This document shows positions 55,501 to 62,869 of a stretch of DNA of 64,000 bases, piece by piece; the stretch's first letter is position 1, and each line of letters begins with the position of its first letter. The notes beneath the pieces were generated by a model. It did not search any database. It was not told the DNA's origin and worked only from the letters and a program-made list of their open reading frames with translations. The stretch is from Flavobacteriales bacterium (lineage in GTDB: Bacteria; Bacteroidota; Bacteroidia; JANQJC01), in contig JANQJC010000107.1 of the NCBI GenBank assembly GCA_028281825.1, positions 1 through 64,000 on the forward strand. The letters are read 5' to 3'. Position numbers and translations under genes: made by a program.

Positions 55501-56282
55501 TAACCGATAAATGAGTTATTACTGCCTGTAGTATTCACCCTACCAGCCCTGTTACCGATAAAGTTGTTGTTCACTCCACTTGTAAGCGCATTACCAGCCT
55601 GTTCACCTTGCATCATGTTTCGGTTAACATCAAGCTTTAAGGCTCGCTCACCGCCAATTTTTATCTCGTTACCTTGGCTTAGATTAATGCTTCCATTTAC
55701 ATCCAGTTTTTCAGATGGTGCGGTAGTGCCTATACCTATCTTACTACTGATATTAAACAATGTTGAACTTGCCTCCCACTCTTGCCCATTGCTTCTGATT
55801 GTTTGCCCACTTGTGCCACTAAAGGGTATGTCCCTGTATTGGTCGGCGTTTTCTATATCAATTGCTTTACCGGCTGTCTCAGCATAAAAGGCATAGGGAA
55901 CACTCAATAACTGCGAAGTACCCATAAACTGGAAATGCCCATTATTATCAGCATCCAGTTCAATTGATACAAAGTGGTCAGCACTGCTCCAGTCAATGTC
56001 ATTCATTTCACCTACTATGGCATTACCCTCACCTATCTTAATAGCAAAAAGACCAAAAGCATTAGTAGTTACCGTCTGCTCTTCAGCATAAGTAGGGTTA
56101 TTAATATCCTCCGCCGAAAGAATACTTAAACGAAGATTTACTGTTTTATTCACCAAAGTTTGTCCATTAGCATCGCGAACCACACCCTGATAGTTCATTT
56201 TTTTGGGCGCCTGGGCAAAACAGTTTACAGTCAGTAATTGGCAATTGGCAATCACAAGGGCTAGTAGAAGTAGTTTTTTCAT
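52578..56282 (-). CDS. Large exported protein with YadA-like head repeats and phage tail-collar domain
   Basis: A 1234-residue exported protein with a signal peptide ending NCFAQ. An N-terminal beta domain (about 30-140, MNYQGVVRDANGQTL) is followed by many short NTTG-x-x-N-x-x-x-G repeats (about 225-390), like YadA-head or hexapeptide turns. Two similar blocks of about 220 residues then appear (about 395-635 and 840-1085), separated by a beta-sandwich insert around 640-830. The C-terminus carries a tail-collar domain (GWLFCGGQSFDGGTYPELQ, LKGRFPLGAKP) ending NFIIKAN. No phage genes surround it, so it is a chromosomal surface protein. Receptor unknown. Confidence 0.87.
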   Translation of the reverse strand: MKKLLLLALVIANCQLLTVNCFAQAPKKMNYQGVVRDANGQTLVNKTVNLRLSILSAEDINNPTYAEEQTVTTNAFGLFAIKIGEGNAIVGEMNDIDWSSADHFVSIELDADNNGHFQFMGTSQLLSVPYAFYAETAGKAIDIENADQYRDIPFSGTSGQTIRSNGQEWEASSTLFNISSKIGIGTTAPSEKLDVNGSINLSQGNEIKIGGERALKLDVNRNMMQGEQAGNALTSGVNNNFIGNRAGRVNTTGSNNSFIGYRAGLRNTTGDGNMFLGYRAGHFNTTGSNNFYGGLNAGYNSTTGLNNIALGTNAGFNLGDGKDNTLVGRDAGFNTTGNRNAFIGTDAGKSNTTGFDNTYIGYNASGNATLENATAIGANASVTANNSVVLGNAANVGVGTSAPADKLHLVGDMRLDGGRIDVRNTGGSVIIGEKAGLVDDFSTNRNVFIGYESGETNISGKENAAIGPHSLSKNTSGNHNTALGRSASGRNTTGDENVAVGRFALYENETGDNNTAIGANALDWGGNADANNTALGYEAGYNIEGSSNVFLGYRAGKAKSGSNQLFIENSAADKNNALIYGEFDNDILALNANVGIGTSSPEDKLHVAGNIRMVDGNQAAGYVMTSDANGTATWQPLQSLDATNGIYTPCELALFLDIDNSANTPPSELVTTAIWQEVIPTSDVDLGGIAIFFSSSGFPGGTLNIYDGEGTGGTQLYTGAVGSQSSGWQLIELTSSIPITAGNSYTFELVSSSSSFAIRLYSFDPYPGESFIGSGNDVRFRTYKLDCDTGYIISPVSANGTVNVSNVDTIFFSDGTYQVSADTADLDWTVNDTNMYAAVSGNVGIGTSAPADKLHLVGGMRLDGGRIDVRNTGGSIIIGEKAGLVDDFTSNRNVFIGFESGETNTSGTENTAMGAYSLSNNTTGNYNTGLGKSASAKNTTGDENVAVGKFALFENQTGNNNTAVGANALDWGGSADANNTALGFEAGWDAGGSNNVYLGFRAGKQRAGSHRLFIENSAADKDNALIYGEFDNDLLVFNANVGINTTSPTTKLHVNGTVRIQDGTQGDGKVLTSNANGVASWQTSPAMPVGTIVMYVGEDDNIPDGWLFCGGQSFDGGTYPELQTLLGGTNTPNLKGRFPLGAKPIVNVGETPYPLKGTGGEEEVTLTIDEMPSHTHDVTITFREAEEQGSGNDYSDLNGGSSSSRTYESEARGGGQAHNNMPPFYSVNFIIKAN
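53030..53765 (-). repeat. Internal duplication, C-terminal copy
   Basis: Second copy of a block in the tail-collar gene; it starts at a DKLHLVGGMRLDGGR-type segment and includes the NSAADKDNALIYGEFDND motif. Its partner lies at about 54385-55110. Many identical stretches at protein and DNA level. Confidence 0.8.
54385..55110 (-). repeat. Internal duplication, first copy
   Basis: First copy (DKLHLVGDMRLDGGR) of the block. The two copies are separated by a unique beta-sandwich insert. Confidence 0.8.
56221..56255 (-). repeat. CAATTGGCAATTGG-type repeat in the signal-peptide region
   Basis: A short tandem stretch (TAATTGGCAATTGGCAATCA) encodes ANCQLLTVNC in the signal peptide of the tail-collar gene. 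I recall that repeats of this type are dispersed in Bacteroidota and turn up inside signal sequences. Confidence 0.5.
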
Positions 56283-56451
56283 TGATTATGATTTGGTTAT
56301 CAGCGAGGGTAAATTTAAGCTCAATAGATTTGATAAAGCAGACAAATTTCTTATATAAAACTATCTCCATAAAGATTAATAATCTTTTAATACGTTGATT
56401 TTCAAATCATTAAAATAGATTGTATTATGAGTTCAAAACGTATGTTAAATC

Positions 56452-56481
56452 TTTGGTAACACCATTTATTGCTTACTTTAG
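56452..56481 (+). promoter_or_regulatory. Promoter for the helical unknown gene
   Basis: TTTG at 56452-56455, 18 bases, TACTTTAG at 56474-56481 (one mismatch). It ends six bases before the ATG, so the leader would be nearly absent. Confidence 0.5.
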
Positions 56482-56487
56482 CCTTCA

Positions 56488-57993
56488 ATGAAAAGCAATA
56501 CCGCACTAGAAGTTTATAATCTTATACACAGCCTTAGCCCTACTGAAAAGTCATATTTCAGGAAGAGCCTTACCAAGCGTAGCGACGGCAAACTGGGTGA
56601 CATTTTTGATATTTTCAATAAGCGAACAACATTTGAAGAAGAGCCTATTCGGAATGAACTAAAGCGTTCTTATACCAATCCTACGGATGCATGCACCAAG
56701 CTTAGCCAAGCCATCTTAAGGTCGATGGTTAATTACCATGCACAGGGCAACACCACTTATGAGCTAAACCAATTGCTATCTCAAATTCAATTTTCCTATA
56801 GCAAAGAACAGTTGTTAACCTGTGAGCGCCTAGTGAACAAAGGCCTTAGCCTTGCCAATAAGAATAATCAATATGCATATATATATCTATTTTGGGAATG
56901 GAAGACAAGATTACCTGTCTCTGGATATGATGCCCACAAGAAACTATATGAAACTGCTTTTGAGGAAATGAAAACTGCGTCTTCAATGCAGTTGAGTTTT
57001 GCTCAACTACTAGCTTTGCAAAGAGGTGTTGAACGTTTCTCCAGATGGAAACCTATTTCAAAAGAAGGGCTCCAGGATTTATGGAATATACTCATCAATG
57101 AAACAGCAAACCCTGCGTCTTATACTGAGCCTGCTCCCAGGGGTCTTACCTTACAGGCCAATACTTTAATAGCTGGCATCAACTTTGAAATCGGTAACTG
57201 GGAATATTCCTATGAATGCCTGAATAAGCATATAGAAAGTTTTGGACCTCCTGATAAATTGCCTGATAAACCATTCAGAAATTGGTTAGCATCGATTAAT
57301 AATGCTATGGGAGTTTCTATTCTACTTTACAGGAAAAAAGACTATGAGGCAAAAAGAAAGCTTCTGGTAAAGGTGCTGAAGAATAAAAAGCTTGAAAACC
57401 AACCCAGAGTATGGGAAAACCTAACTCATCATGACACCAATCATAAAGTATTTAACGGTGAGTATCAGGAGGCAATCAAAGAACTAAAAAAACGTGTAAA
57501 TCAAACCCAAGAAGGTGTTACGCATGTAGTTTATGAAAAGGAGACATTAATGCATGCCCTATCAGTGGCCAGATTCATGCAAGGTGACTGTAAAGGTGTG
57601 ATTGCCGACTGTAATGAGATATTAGCGAGCAAAGAAAATCCTAACGACCGCATTATCATCCATACCACCAAGTGGGTAGAGCTATTGAGTGTTTACCTGT
57701 TGGAGTATTCTTCACTTTTCCCGAATAAGGTACTATCCATGAAGCGCTACCTGAAAAAATTGAATACAGGCTTTGATTGGGAACTGGATATTATTAAAAC
57801 CCTGCAAAACACTTTTGAGAAGCCTGAAGCTGAGAAGCAAAAAGCGTTTAAAGCCTTTTATTTGAAGCTGAAAGAACACCAAAATGAACTTCGAGTGGCT
57901 ATACGTAATTTTGATATGCTACTTTGGATAGAAGCCATGAACTATGGAAAAAGCCTTGGTGAATTAACAGTGGAGAGATATAATCAAGAATAG
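56488..57993 (+). CDS. Helical (TPR-like) protein, unknown function
   Basis: A 501-residue cytosolic protein, no signal peptide. Almost entirely helical with periodic A/L/Y spacing; the first 130 residues (LIHSLSPTEKSYFRKSL) are the most conserved-looking part, rich in basic residues. No catalytic motif. I do not recognise a family. The stop codon abuts that of the convergent TonB receptor gene. Confidence 0.75.
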   Translation: MKSNTALEVYNLIHSLSPTEKSYFRKSLTKRSDGKLGDIFDIFNKRTTFEEEPIRNELKRSYTNPTDACTKLSQAILRSMVNYHAQGNTTYELNQLLSQIQFSYSKEQLLTCERLVNKGLSLANKNNQYAYIYLFWEWKTRLPVSGYDAHKKLYETAFEEMKTASSMQLSFAQLLALQRGVERFSRWKPISKEGLQDLWNILINETANPASYTEPAPRGLTLQANTLIAGINFEIGNWEYSYECLNKHIESFGPPDKLPDKPFRNWLASINNAMGVSILLYRKKDYEAKRKLLVKVLKNKKLENQPRVWENLTHHDTNHKVFNGEYQEAIKELKKRVNQTQEGVTHVVYEKETLMHALSVARFMQGDCKGVIADCNEILASKENPNDRIIIHTTKWVELLSVYLLEYSSLFPNKVLSMKRYLKKLNTGFDWELDIIKTLQNTFEKPEAEKQKAFKAFYLKLKEHQNELRVAIRNFDMLLWIEAMNYGKSLGELTVERYNQE

Positions 57994-60504
57994 CTAAAAC
58001 TTGACTATGAGTTTGACGTTGAGTTGCCGTGCTGTGAGGAAGTTAGGCACAGCATATTGACGGTTGTTTACATCAGTTACCCAAAGGTAAGAGATGGTGT
58101 TACTTACCTGCAGCAGGTTAAATACCTCCATACTTATCCATGCGGATTTGAGGTGTTTGAATGGACTTTTTTCTTTCATCTTTGCCCTTGCTTTCTCATT
58201 CAATATTTCATAAGAAAAACCAATATCAACCCTTCTATAAGGTGGTATGCGCAACGTATCTTTATATCGCTCAAAAGAGGGCGGGCCGAAGGGTAGCCCT
58301 GTACCAAGTAAAAGATTCAAGTGCATTTTGAGTGATGGAACCCTTGGCACATAGTCCTGAAAGAATATACCCAAGTTCACCCTTTGGTCTGTTGGGCGGG
58401 GAATGTAGCCCGGTTCAATGCGGACGCTATCTGTTATTACATTATTCTCTGTAAAATTGGCAATAATCTCCTCTCCATCACTGTTAAAATACTTATAAAA
58501 GAAATCGTTCTCTATGTCTTCACGTGTTTGCATCACTGAAAGGCTAAACCAGCTTTCTACCCCCTTCACAAACTCACCATTCACTTTCATATCAATACCA
58601 GCAGCATAGCCGTGAGCAATGTTGTCTGCATAGTACCTAATGCGCACATTGTCAATCTCATAAGGAATCAAATCCTCCAGATGTTTGTAATAGATTTCAC
58701 CAACATACTTGAATGGCCTGCCCCAAGCCATAAAGTTGTAGTCTGCACCTAGCACAGCGTGATAGGATTTTTGGGCTTTCACATTGCGATTGATGTTGCC
58801 ATTTAGATCGCGCAACTCGCGGTAGAATGGTGGCTGGTGATAGGCTCCACCAGATACCCTGAAAAGAAAATCTCTTTTCCACTTGGGCTTGAAAGAATAG
58901 GTTATTCTTGGACTTACAATTAATTCCTTGTTCAAGTCCCAATAGTTGGCACGTATACCAGCGGTGAGCGCATGTTCAGTGCTATCACCATAAAAGAACC
59001 AGCCATGCTGGAAATATGCGCTGTAACGGTTTGAGTTTAAGTTGATGGTAGTCTTAACTACATCACGAAGTTGTATCTCACCAGATGGTGCTTGTGGAAT
59101 AGAATAACCGGCAGAGTCAATCATGTTCCATTCGCTCAACTCATCATCTATCATTTCGCGCTGGTATTTTACCCCCCAAGCCATGCTTCTATTCTCTTCT
59201 GTGAAGGTACCCTTGTGCACTGCATTGGCAACAATTGCATTCAAATAGTTACGCGCGTGATTGAGATAGCCCCCTACTCCAATATCAGCCTTAGCCTTAC
59301 CTAAGTCATCTGAGCCAAAATTGTTTTCAAGCTCCTGCAAGCGATAAGCGCCCTCCACATCAAAAGTTTCTGACTCAAATGAATTGAAACCCGAGGTGAT
59401 AAACTTTAACTTTAGCTTTTTATCATCACTCAAGTAATTAAAGCTAAATGCACCAAGACCTGTCTCGAAACTGTTTACTTCTTGTCCATCAAAAAACACT
59501 TGCAACTGTAAAGCGCTGTTAATAGTACCAAATTGGGTAAGCCTATCTTCAGGGATAAAAGTGTACTTATTGCGTGAATAATGCACTAAAGTGGTCCACT
59601 CCCAATTAGGGCTTAGCCTGTAATTGAGCATAGTCTGGGCATCTGTAAAGTTGGGAAAATACTGTCCTTGGGTATCCAAACTACCCAGCACATACCTGTT
59701 AGTCCTATGGCGGGCACCGAATAGATAGTTGAACCTCAGATTTTTAGAAACACCCTCAAAATGCAATGCCCCACCCAAAAGACTGGCAGTAGCCGTACCA
59801 CCAAATTCTTTAGGTTTTTTGTAAGTGATATCAAGCACTGACGACATCTTATCACCGTACTTAGCCTCAAAACCTCCGGCGGAGAACTTAATCGATTCAA
59901 TCAAGTCAATATTAGGGAAGCTTAAACCCTCTTGCTGCCCTGAACGCACTAAAAATGGCCGATATATCTGGATGTCATTCACATACACCAAGTTCTCGTC
60001 ATAGTTACCGCCACGCACATTGTACTGGGTACTTAACTCATTATTGGAGGAAACTCCACTTAAAGTCTTCAGAATACTGCTGATATCATTATTGGGTGTT
60101 GGCAGTACCGTAACGTTTATCGGGTCAATGTTTACGATATCGTTATGCCTTGAACGCTTATCTTCCACTACAACAGCCTGCATCACCAAGGGCTTTAGTG
60201 TTAAGTTTACTTCCTTTTTTTGCCCTGGATTCAACTTTACCCAAATAGTGTCTTTTTGGTAAGACAGGTAGGCATAAACCACCATTAGCCTTTTGTTGGC
60301 TGGCATCTCAAACTCATAACGTCCCTGGGTATTAGAAGTATTACCAATTTCTTCACTTGGGATGCCAACTGCAACCCCTTCCATCGGCTCGCCATTTTCA
60401 TTCTTCACTTTACCAAACAAAGTACCTGTACCTTGAGCATTAGCAGCTAAAGCCCCTAACAGGATGGCGCATAAGAAGAATAGAAGATGCTTGTAAAACC
60501 TCAT
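57994..60504 (-). CDS. TonB-dependent receptor with CarboxypepD-like N-terminal domain
   Basis: An 836-residue outer-membrane receptor starting at the ATG at 60504 (signal ending LAANAQG). A carboxypeptidase-regulatory-like domain (GTLFGKVKNENGEPMEGVAV, about 25-110) precedes a plug domain (NVTVLPTPNNDISSILKTLSGVSSNN, VRGGNYDENLVYVNDI) and a 22-strand barrel ending TARQLNVKLIVKF with terminal Phe. No SusD partner is adjacent, so it is not a Sus-type glycan system. Substrate unknown; a siderophore or peptide is possible. It follows the CarboxypepD-like gene on the same strand. Confidence 0.9.
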   Translation of the reverse strand: MRFYKHLLFFLCAILLGALAANAQGTGTLFGKVKNENGEPMEGVAVGIPSEEIGNTSNTQGRYEFEMPANKRLMVVYAYLSYQKDTIWVKLNPGQKKEVNLTLKPLVMQAVVVEDKRSRHNDIVNIDPINVTVLPTPNNDISSILKTLSGVSSNNELSTQYNVRGGNYDENLVYVNDIQIYRPFLVRSGQQEGLSFPNIDLIESIKFSAGGFEAKYGDKMSSVLDITYKKPKEFGGTATASLLGGALHFEGVSKNLRFNYLFGARHRTNRYVLGSLDTQGQYFPNFTDAQTMLNYRLSPNWEWTTLVHYSRNKYTFIPEDRLTQFGTINSALQLQVFFDGQEVNSFETGLGAFSFNYLSDDKKLKLKFITSGFNSFESETFDVEGAYRLQELENNFGSDDLGKAKADIGVGGYLNHARNYLNAIVANAVHKGTFTEENRSMAWGVKYQREMIDDELSEWNMIDSAGYSIPQAPSGEIQLRDVVKTTINLNSNRYSAYFQHGWFFYGDSTEHALTAGIRANYWDLNKELIVSPRITYSFKPKWKRDFLFRVSGGAYHQPPFYRELRDLNGNINRNVKAQKSYHAVLGADYNFMAWGRPFKYVGEIYYKHLEDLIPYEIDNVRIRYYADNIAHGYAAGIDMKVNGEFVKGVESWFSLSVMQTREDIENDFFYKYFNSDGEEIIANFTENNVITDSVRIEPGYIPRPTDQRVNLGIFFQDYVPRVPSLKMHLNLLLGTGLPFGPPSFERYKDTLRIPPYRRVDIGFSYEILNEKARAKMKEKSPFKHLKSAWISMEVFNLLQVSNTISYLWVTDVNNRQYAVPNFLTARQLNVKLIVKF

Positions 60505-60608
60505 TATAGTTTTAAAACAACAGCTAATTAGCAATTTTGAGTGAGGTAGAATTGTTTCTATAGGCTTGCTGCTGATTTAAGGCGGGTAAATTTAATAATC
60601 CCTATGTT

Positions 60609-61238
60609 TTATTTATCCTTTTTAAAGTCTCCGTCTCTCCATGCCTGAATGAATTTTGACCAAGCGATAGGATTAAATATGTTTTGCGGTGGCAACTGAC
60701 CAGAATAGTATAGCCGATGGTATTGCTGTTGCATGTAGTTTTTATAGTTCATGCTGCCATCCATAGCTATCATCTCAGCCCTTTGCGCCATATCAGCTTT
60801 ATCTAGATTGTGCAGGGCGCGGGTCATATCGTCCATTGGCACATCATAGTTCATAAAAGCTATTTTGAATTGATTCCAAGTAGGCAATGGCCTCACCGTT
60901 ACCGTACCTAATGCAACTGTGTCTTTTTGCAAAATTTTAATCAAAGAATAGCTATTAGAAGAAAGGCTGTCTGGCAGTATAAATTCAGATTTTTTATACC
61001 CTACTGATGAGAATATCACCGTATCACTGGGTTGCGCGACAAAAGAGAAATAACCGTAAAAGTCACTAATGGTACCCCTGCGTGAACCTTTGATGATAAT
61101 GCTGGAAAACGGTACAGGCGATAGGCTATCATTAGCCAACACCACACCAGAGAATTGTATTAGGTTTTTCTCCTGAGCTTTTCCTTCAAAAACGCCAACC
61201 GCAAGTAGTATAAATAGTATTGAAAGTATTTTTTTCAT
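60609..61238 (-). CDS. Exported CarboxypepD-regulatory-like protein
   Basis: A 209-residue exported protein (signal ending FEGKAQE). Residues 25-105 match the carboxypeptidase-regulatory-like fold (FSGVVLANDSLSPVPFSSIIIKGSRRG), as in TonB receptor N-termini; the remaining 100 are helical, ending with a YMQQQYHRLYYSGQLPPQNIFNP segment I have seen in this type. It may assist the receptor or bind the same surface partner. The two genes are 104 bases apart, so joint transcription is likely but not sure. Confidence 0.8.
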   Translation of the reverse strand: MKKILSILFILLAVGVFEGKAQEKNLIQFSGVVLANDSLSPVPFSSIIIKGSRRGTISDFYGYFSFVAQPSDTVIFSSVGYKKSEFILPDSLSSNSYSLIKILQKDTVALGTVTVRPLPTWNQFKIAFMNYDVPMDDMTRALHNLDKADMAQRAEMIAMDGSMNYKNYMQQQYHRLYYSGQLPPQNIFNPIAWSKFIQAWRDGDFKKDK

Positions 61239-61263
61239 CTATATTTTTTCAATGAAGAACACC

Positions 61264-61803
61264 TTACAAACGTTCTTCTTGTGAAATATTGTCTAATCGG
61301 GTTTGTAATGCCTTTAATAGATTCTCCACCAATGCCTCATTCTCATTACTTGGGAAATCCAAATACTCATGTGCCCTATCAATCCCTTGCAAAAGCTCAT
61401 TCTCATCAAAGGGTCCCTTCATTTCTTCAATTACCGTTAAGGCCTCCATACTCACACTAAACTCCTCCTCAATCACCAATTCCACAAAAAAAGGAAGAAA
61501 ACCACTGTAATCTATCTTTGCTTCCCAACAAGTTGATACAAAGAAAGCCTTTTCTTCGGCAAAGTCGGGGTCATTGATTATCTCTGTTACAGCTACAGCA
61601 CTCTTTTGGTCTTTCAAATCAGTGAACACCTTGCGGATGCCGCTTTTCACCTGTTCATGCTGTGAGGATGTCAATAGTTTTGCCAATACTGGCAAGATAG
61701 TCTCATCCCCCATTTTCCGTACATCCTCAACTGCCTTTAAGGCGATGCTCTCTTCTTCCGACTTGAGACTTTTAACTAATTGATTGAATTCTTCCTTTTT
61801 CAA
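61264..61803 (-). CDS. HEAT-repeat protein
   Basis: A 179-residue soluble helical protein with HEAT-type units: LVKSLKSEEESIALKAVEDVRKMGDETILPVLAKLL (about 7-43), then two further pairs. It is a likely protein-interaction scaffold. A 25-base gap to the CarboxypepD-like gene and about 43 to the yggS-like gene, both on the same strand. Confidence 0.85.
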   Translation of the reverse strand: MKKEEFNQLVKSLKSEEESIALKAVEDVRKMGDETILPVLAKLLTSSQHEQVKSGIRKVFTDLKDQKSAVAVTEIINDPDFAEEKAFFVSTCWEAKIDYSGFLPFFVELVIEEEFSVSMEALTVIEEMKGPFDENELLQGIDRAHEYLDFPSNENEALVENLLKALQTRLDNISQEERL

Positions 61804-61846
61804 CTCTGTGATATCTTAGGCCAATAAAGCATGCAAAAGTAAGCAA

Positions 61847-62512
61847 TCAATTCCTTCCACCGAATATAGAACTGCCAACTCTTACCATTGTACTTCCTCC
61901 TTTTACAGCTAATAGGTAATCACCCGACATGCCCATGGATATCTCTTTAAAGTCATCCTTACCGCTAAAGTACTGGGTTTTTAGCTCATTAAAAATAGCC
62001 TTGAGGCACTGAAATTCCTTACTTACAGCTTGTTCATCATCAGTAAAAGTAGCCATTCCCATCACACCCATGATGTTTATGTGGGCAAGTTCTTTGTACT
62101 CTACAGAGTCCAGCATTTCTTTGGCTTCCTTCATGTCTAGCCCAAACTTGGTTTCTTCTTCGGCTATATGAAATTGCATTAAGCAGTTCATTATCCTTTT
62201 CTGCTTTCGCCCTTCCTTGTCTATTGCCTTTAGCAGCCTGAAACTATCCACCCCATGAATCAGATGCACGAAAGGGGCAATATATTTCACCTTATTGCGC
62301 TGCAAATGGCCTATCATGTGCCATTCGATATCTTTTGGCAGAGCTTCGTGCTTAGCCACCAACTCCTGCACCTTGTTTTCACCAAATACTCTATGCCCCG
62401 TGTTATAAGCCTGCATGATATCCTCATTAGGTTTTGTTTTGGATACGGCTACCAACTTCACCCCCTCTGGCAATTGGGCTTTTATACTCTCTAGATTCTC
62501 ACTAATTGACAT
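61847..62512 (-). CDS. YggS-family PLP-binding protein
   Basis: A 221-residue PLP homeostasis protein. The PLP lysine is in KLVAVSKTKPNE (about 20-31); the EWHMIGHLQRNKVKYIAPFV segment and the SMGMSGDYLLAVKGGSTMVRVGSSIFGGRN end match YggS/PLPBP. Short (other members about 230). The ATG at 62512 has a -7 element six bases upstream. Confidence 0.93.
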   Translation of the reverse strand: MSISENLESIKAQLPEGVKLVAVSKTKPNEDIMQAYNTGHRVFGENKVQELVAKHEALPKDIEWHMIGHLQRNKVKYIAPFVHLIHGVDSFRLLKAIDKEGRKQKRIMNCLMQFHIAEEETKFGLDMKEAKEMLDSVEYKELAHINIMGVMGMATFTDDEQAVSKEFQCLKAIFNELKTQYFSGKDDFKEISMGMSGDYLLAVKGGSTMVRVGSSIFGGRN

Positions 62513-62516
62513 GTGG

Positions 62517-62524
62517 CAAATTTA
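62517..62524 (-). promoter_or_regulatory. -7 promoter element directly before the YggS-like gene
   Basis: TAAATTTG on the minus strand (exact TAnnTTTG) ends four bases before the ATG. No good -33 element. Confidence 0.45.
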
Positions 62525-62716
62525 GCCATTAGCTTTAAGCTTTTAGCGATTAGCGGAGATTAGTTGCTGACCAACTCGTTTGCGAGCCTGTGTATTATGC
62601 GTTTAACTTCACTATTTTCCCAGGTTCAAAATCTTGTGTCTTTGCCCACAATAGTGTATCTATATTTGCATGTATACGTTATTTTATTTTTCGAATAACG
62701 TCGTACTTTTAAGAAT

Positions 62717-62869
62717 TTACAGAAACATCTGGTATATCAATAGAAACAGCCCAGTGAAGCCAATTGCAGCTAGAACAAAAGTACGCCAAAAGAAGTAGCC
62801 ATTCTTTTTATGGTAGCTTGCTGAAAGATAAGCTAGCAAAAGGATTGCTACGGCTGCCATGTATATCAT
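62717..62869 (-). CDS. 50-residue two-helix membrane peptide
   Basis: A short gene missing from a length-filtered search. It starts at 62869, overlapping the upstream glycosyltransferase-like stop by ATGA, so translation is coupled. Residues 2-17 and 30-48 are hydrophobic helices, joined by a basic SYHKKNGYFFWR loop. No family recognised. Confidence 0.7.
   Translation of the reverse strand: MIYMAAVAILLLAYLSASYHKKNGYFFWRTFVLAAIGFTGLFLLIYQMFL

Noticed and set aside
52578..56282. Prophage remnant from the tail-collar domain
   Set aside because: The protein has a signal peptide and the domain occurs in many chromosomal surface proteins; no other phage genes are nearby.
62641..62668. Plus-strand promoter TTTG-N16-TATATTTG
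   Set aside because: Spacing of 16 is too short and no gene follows on that strand.
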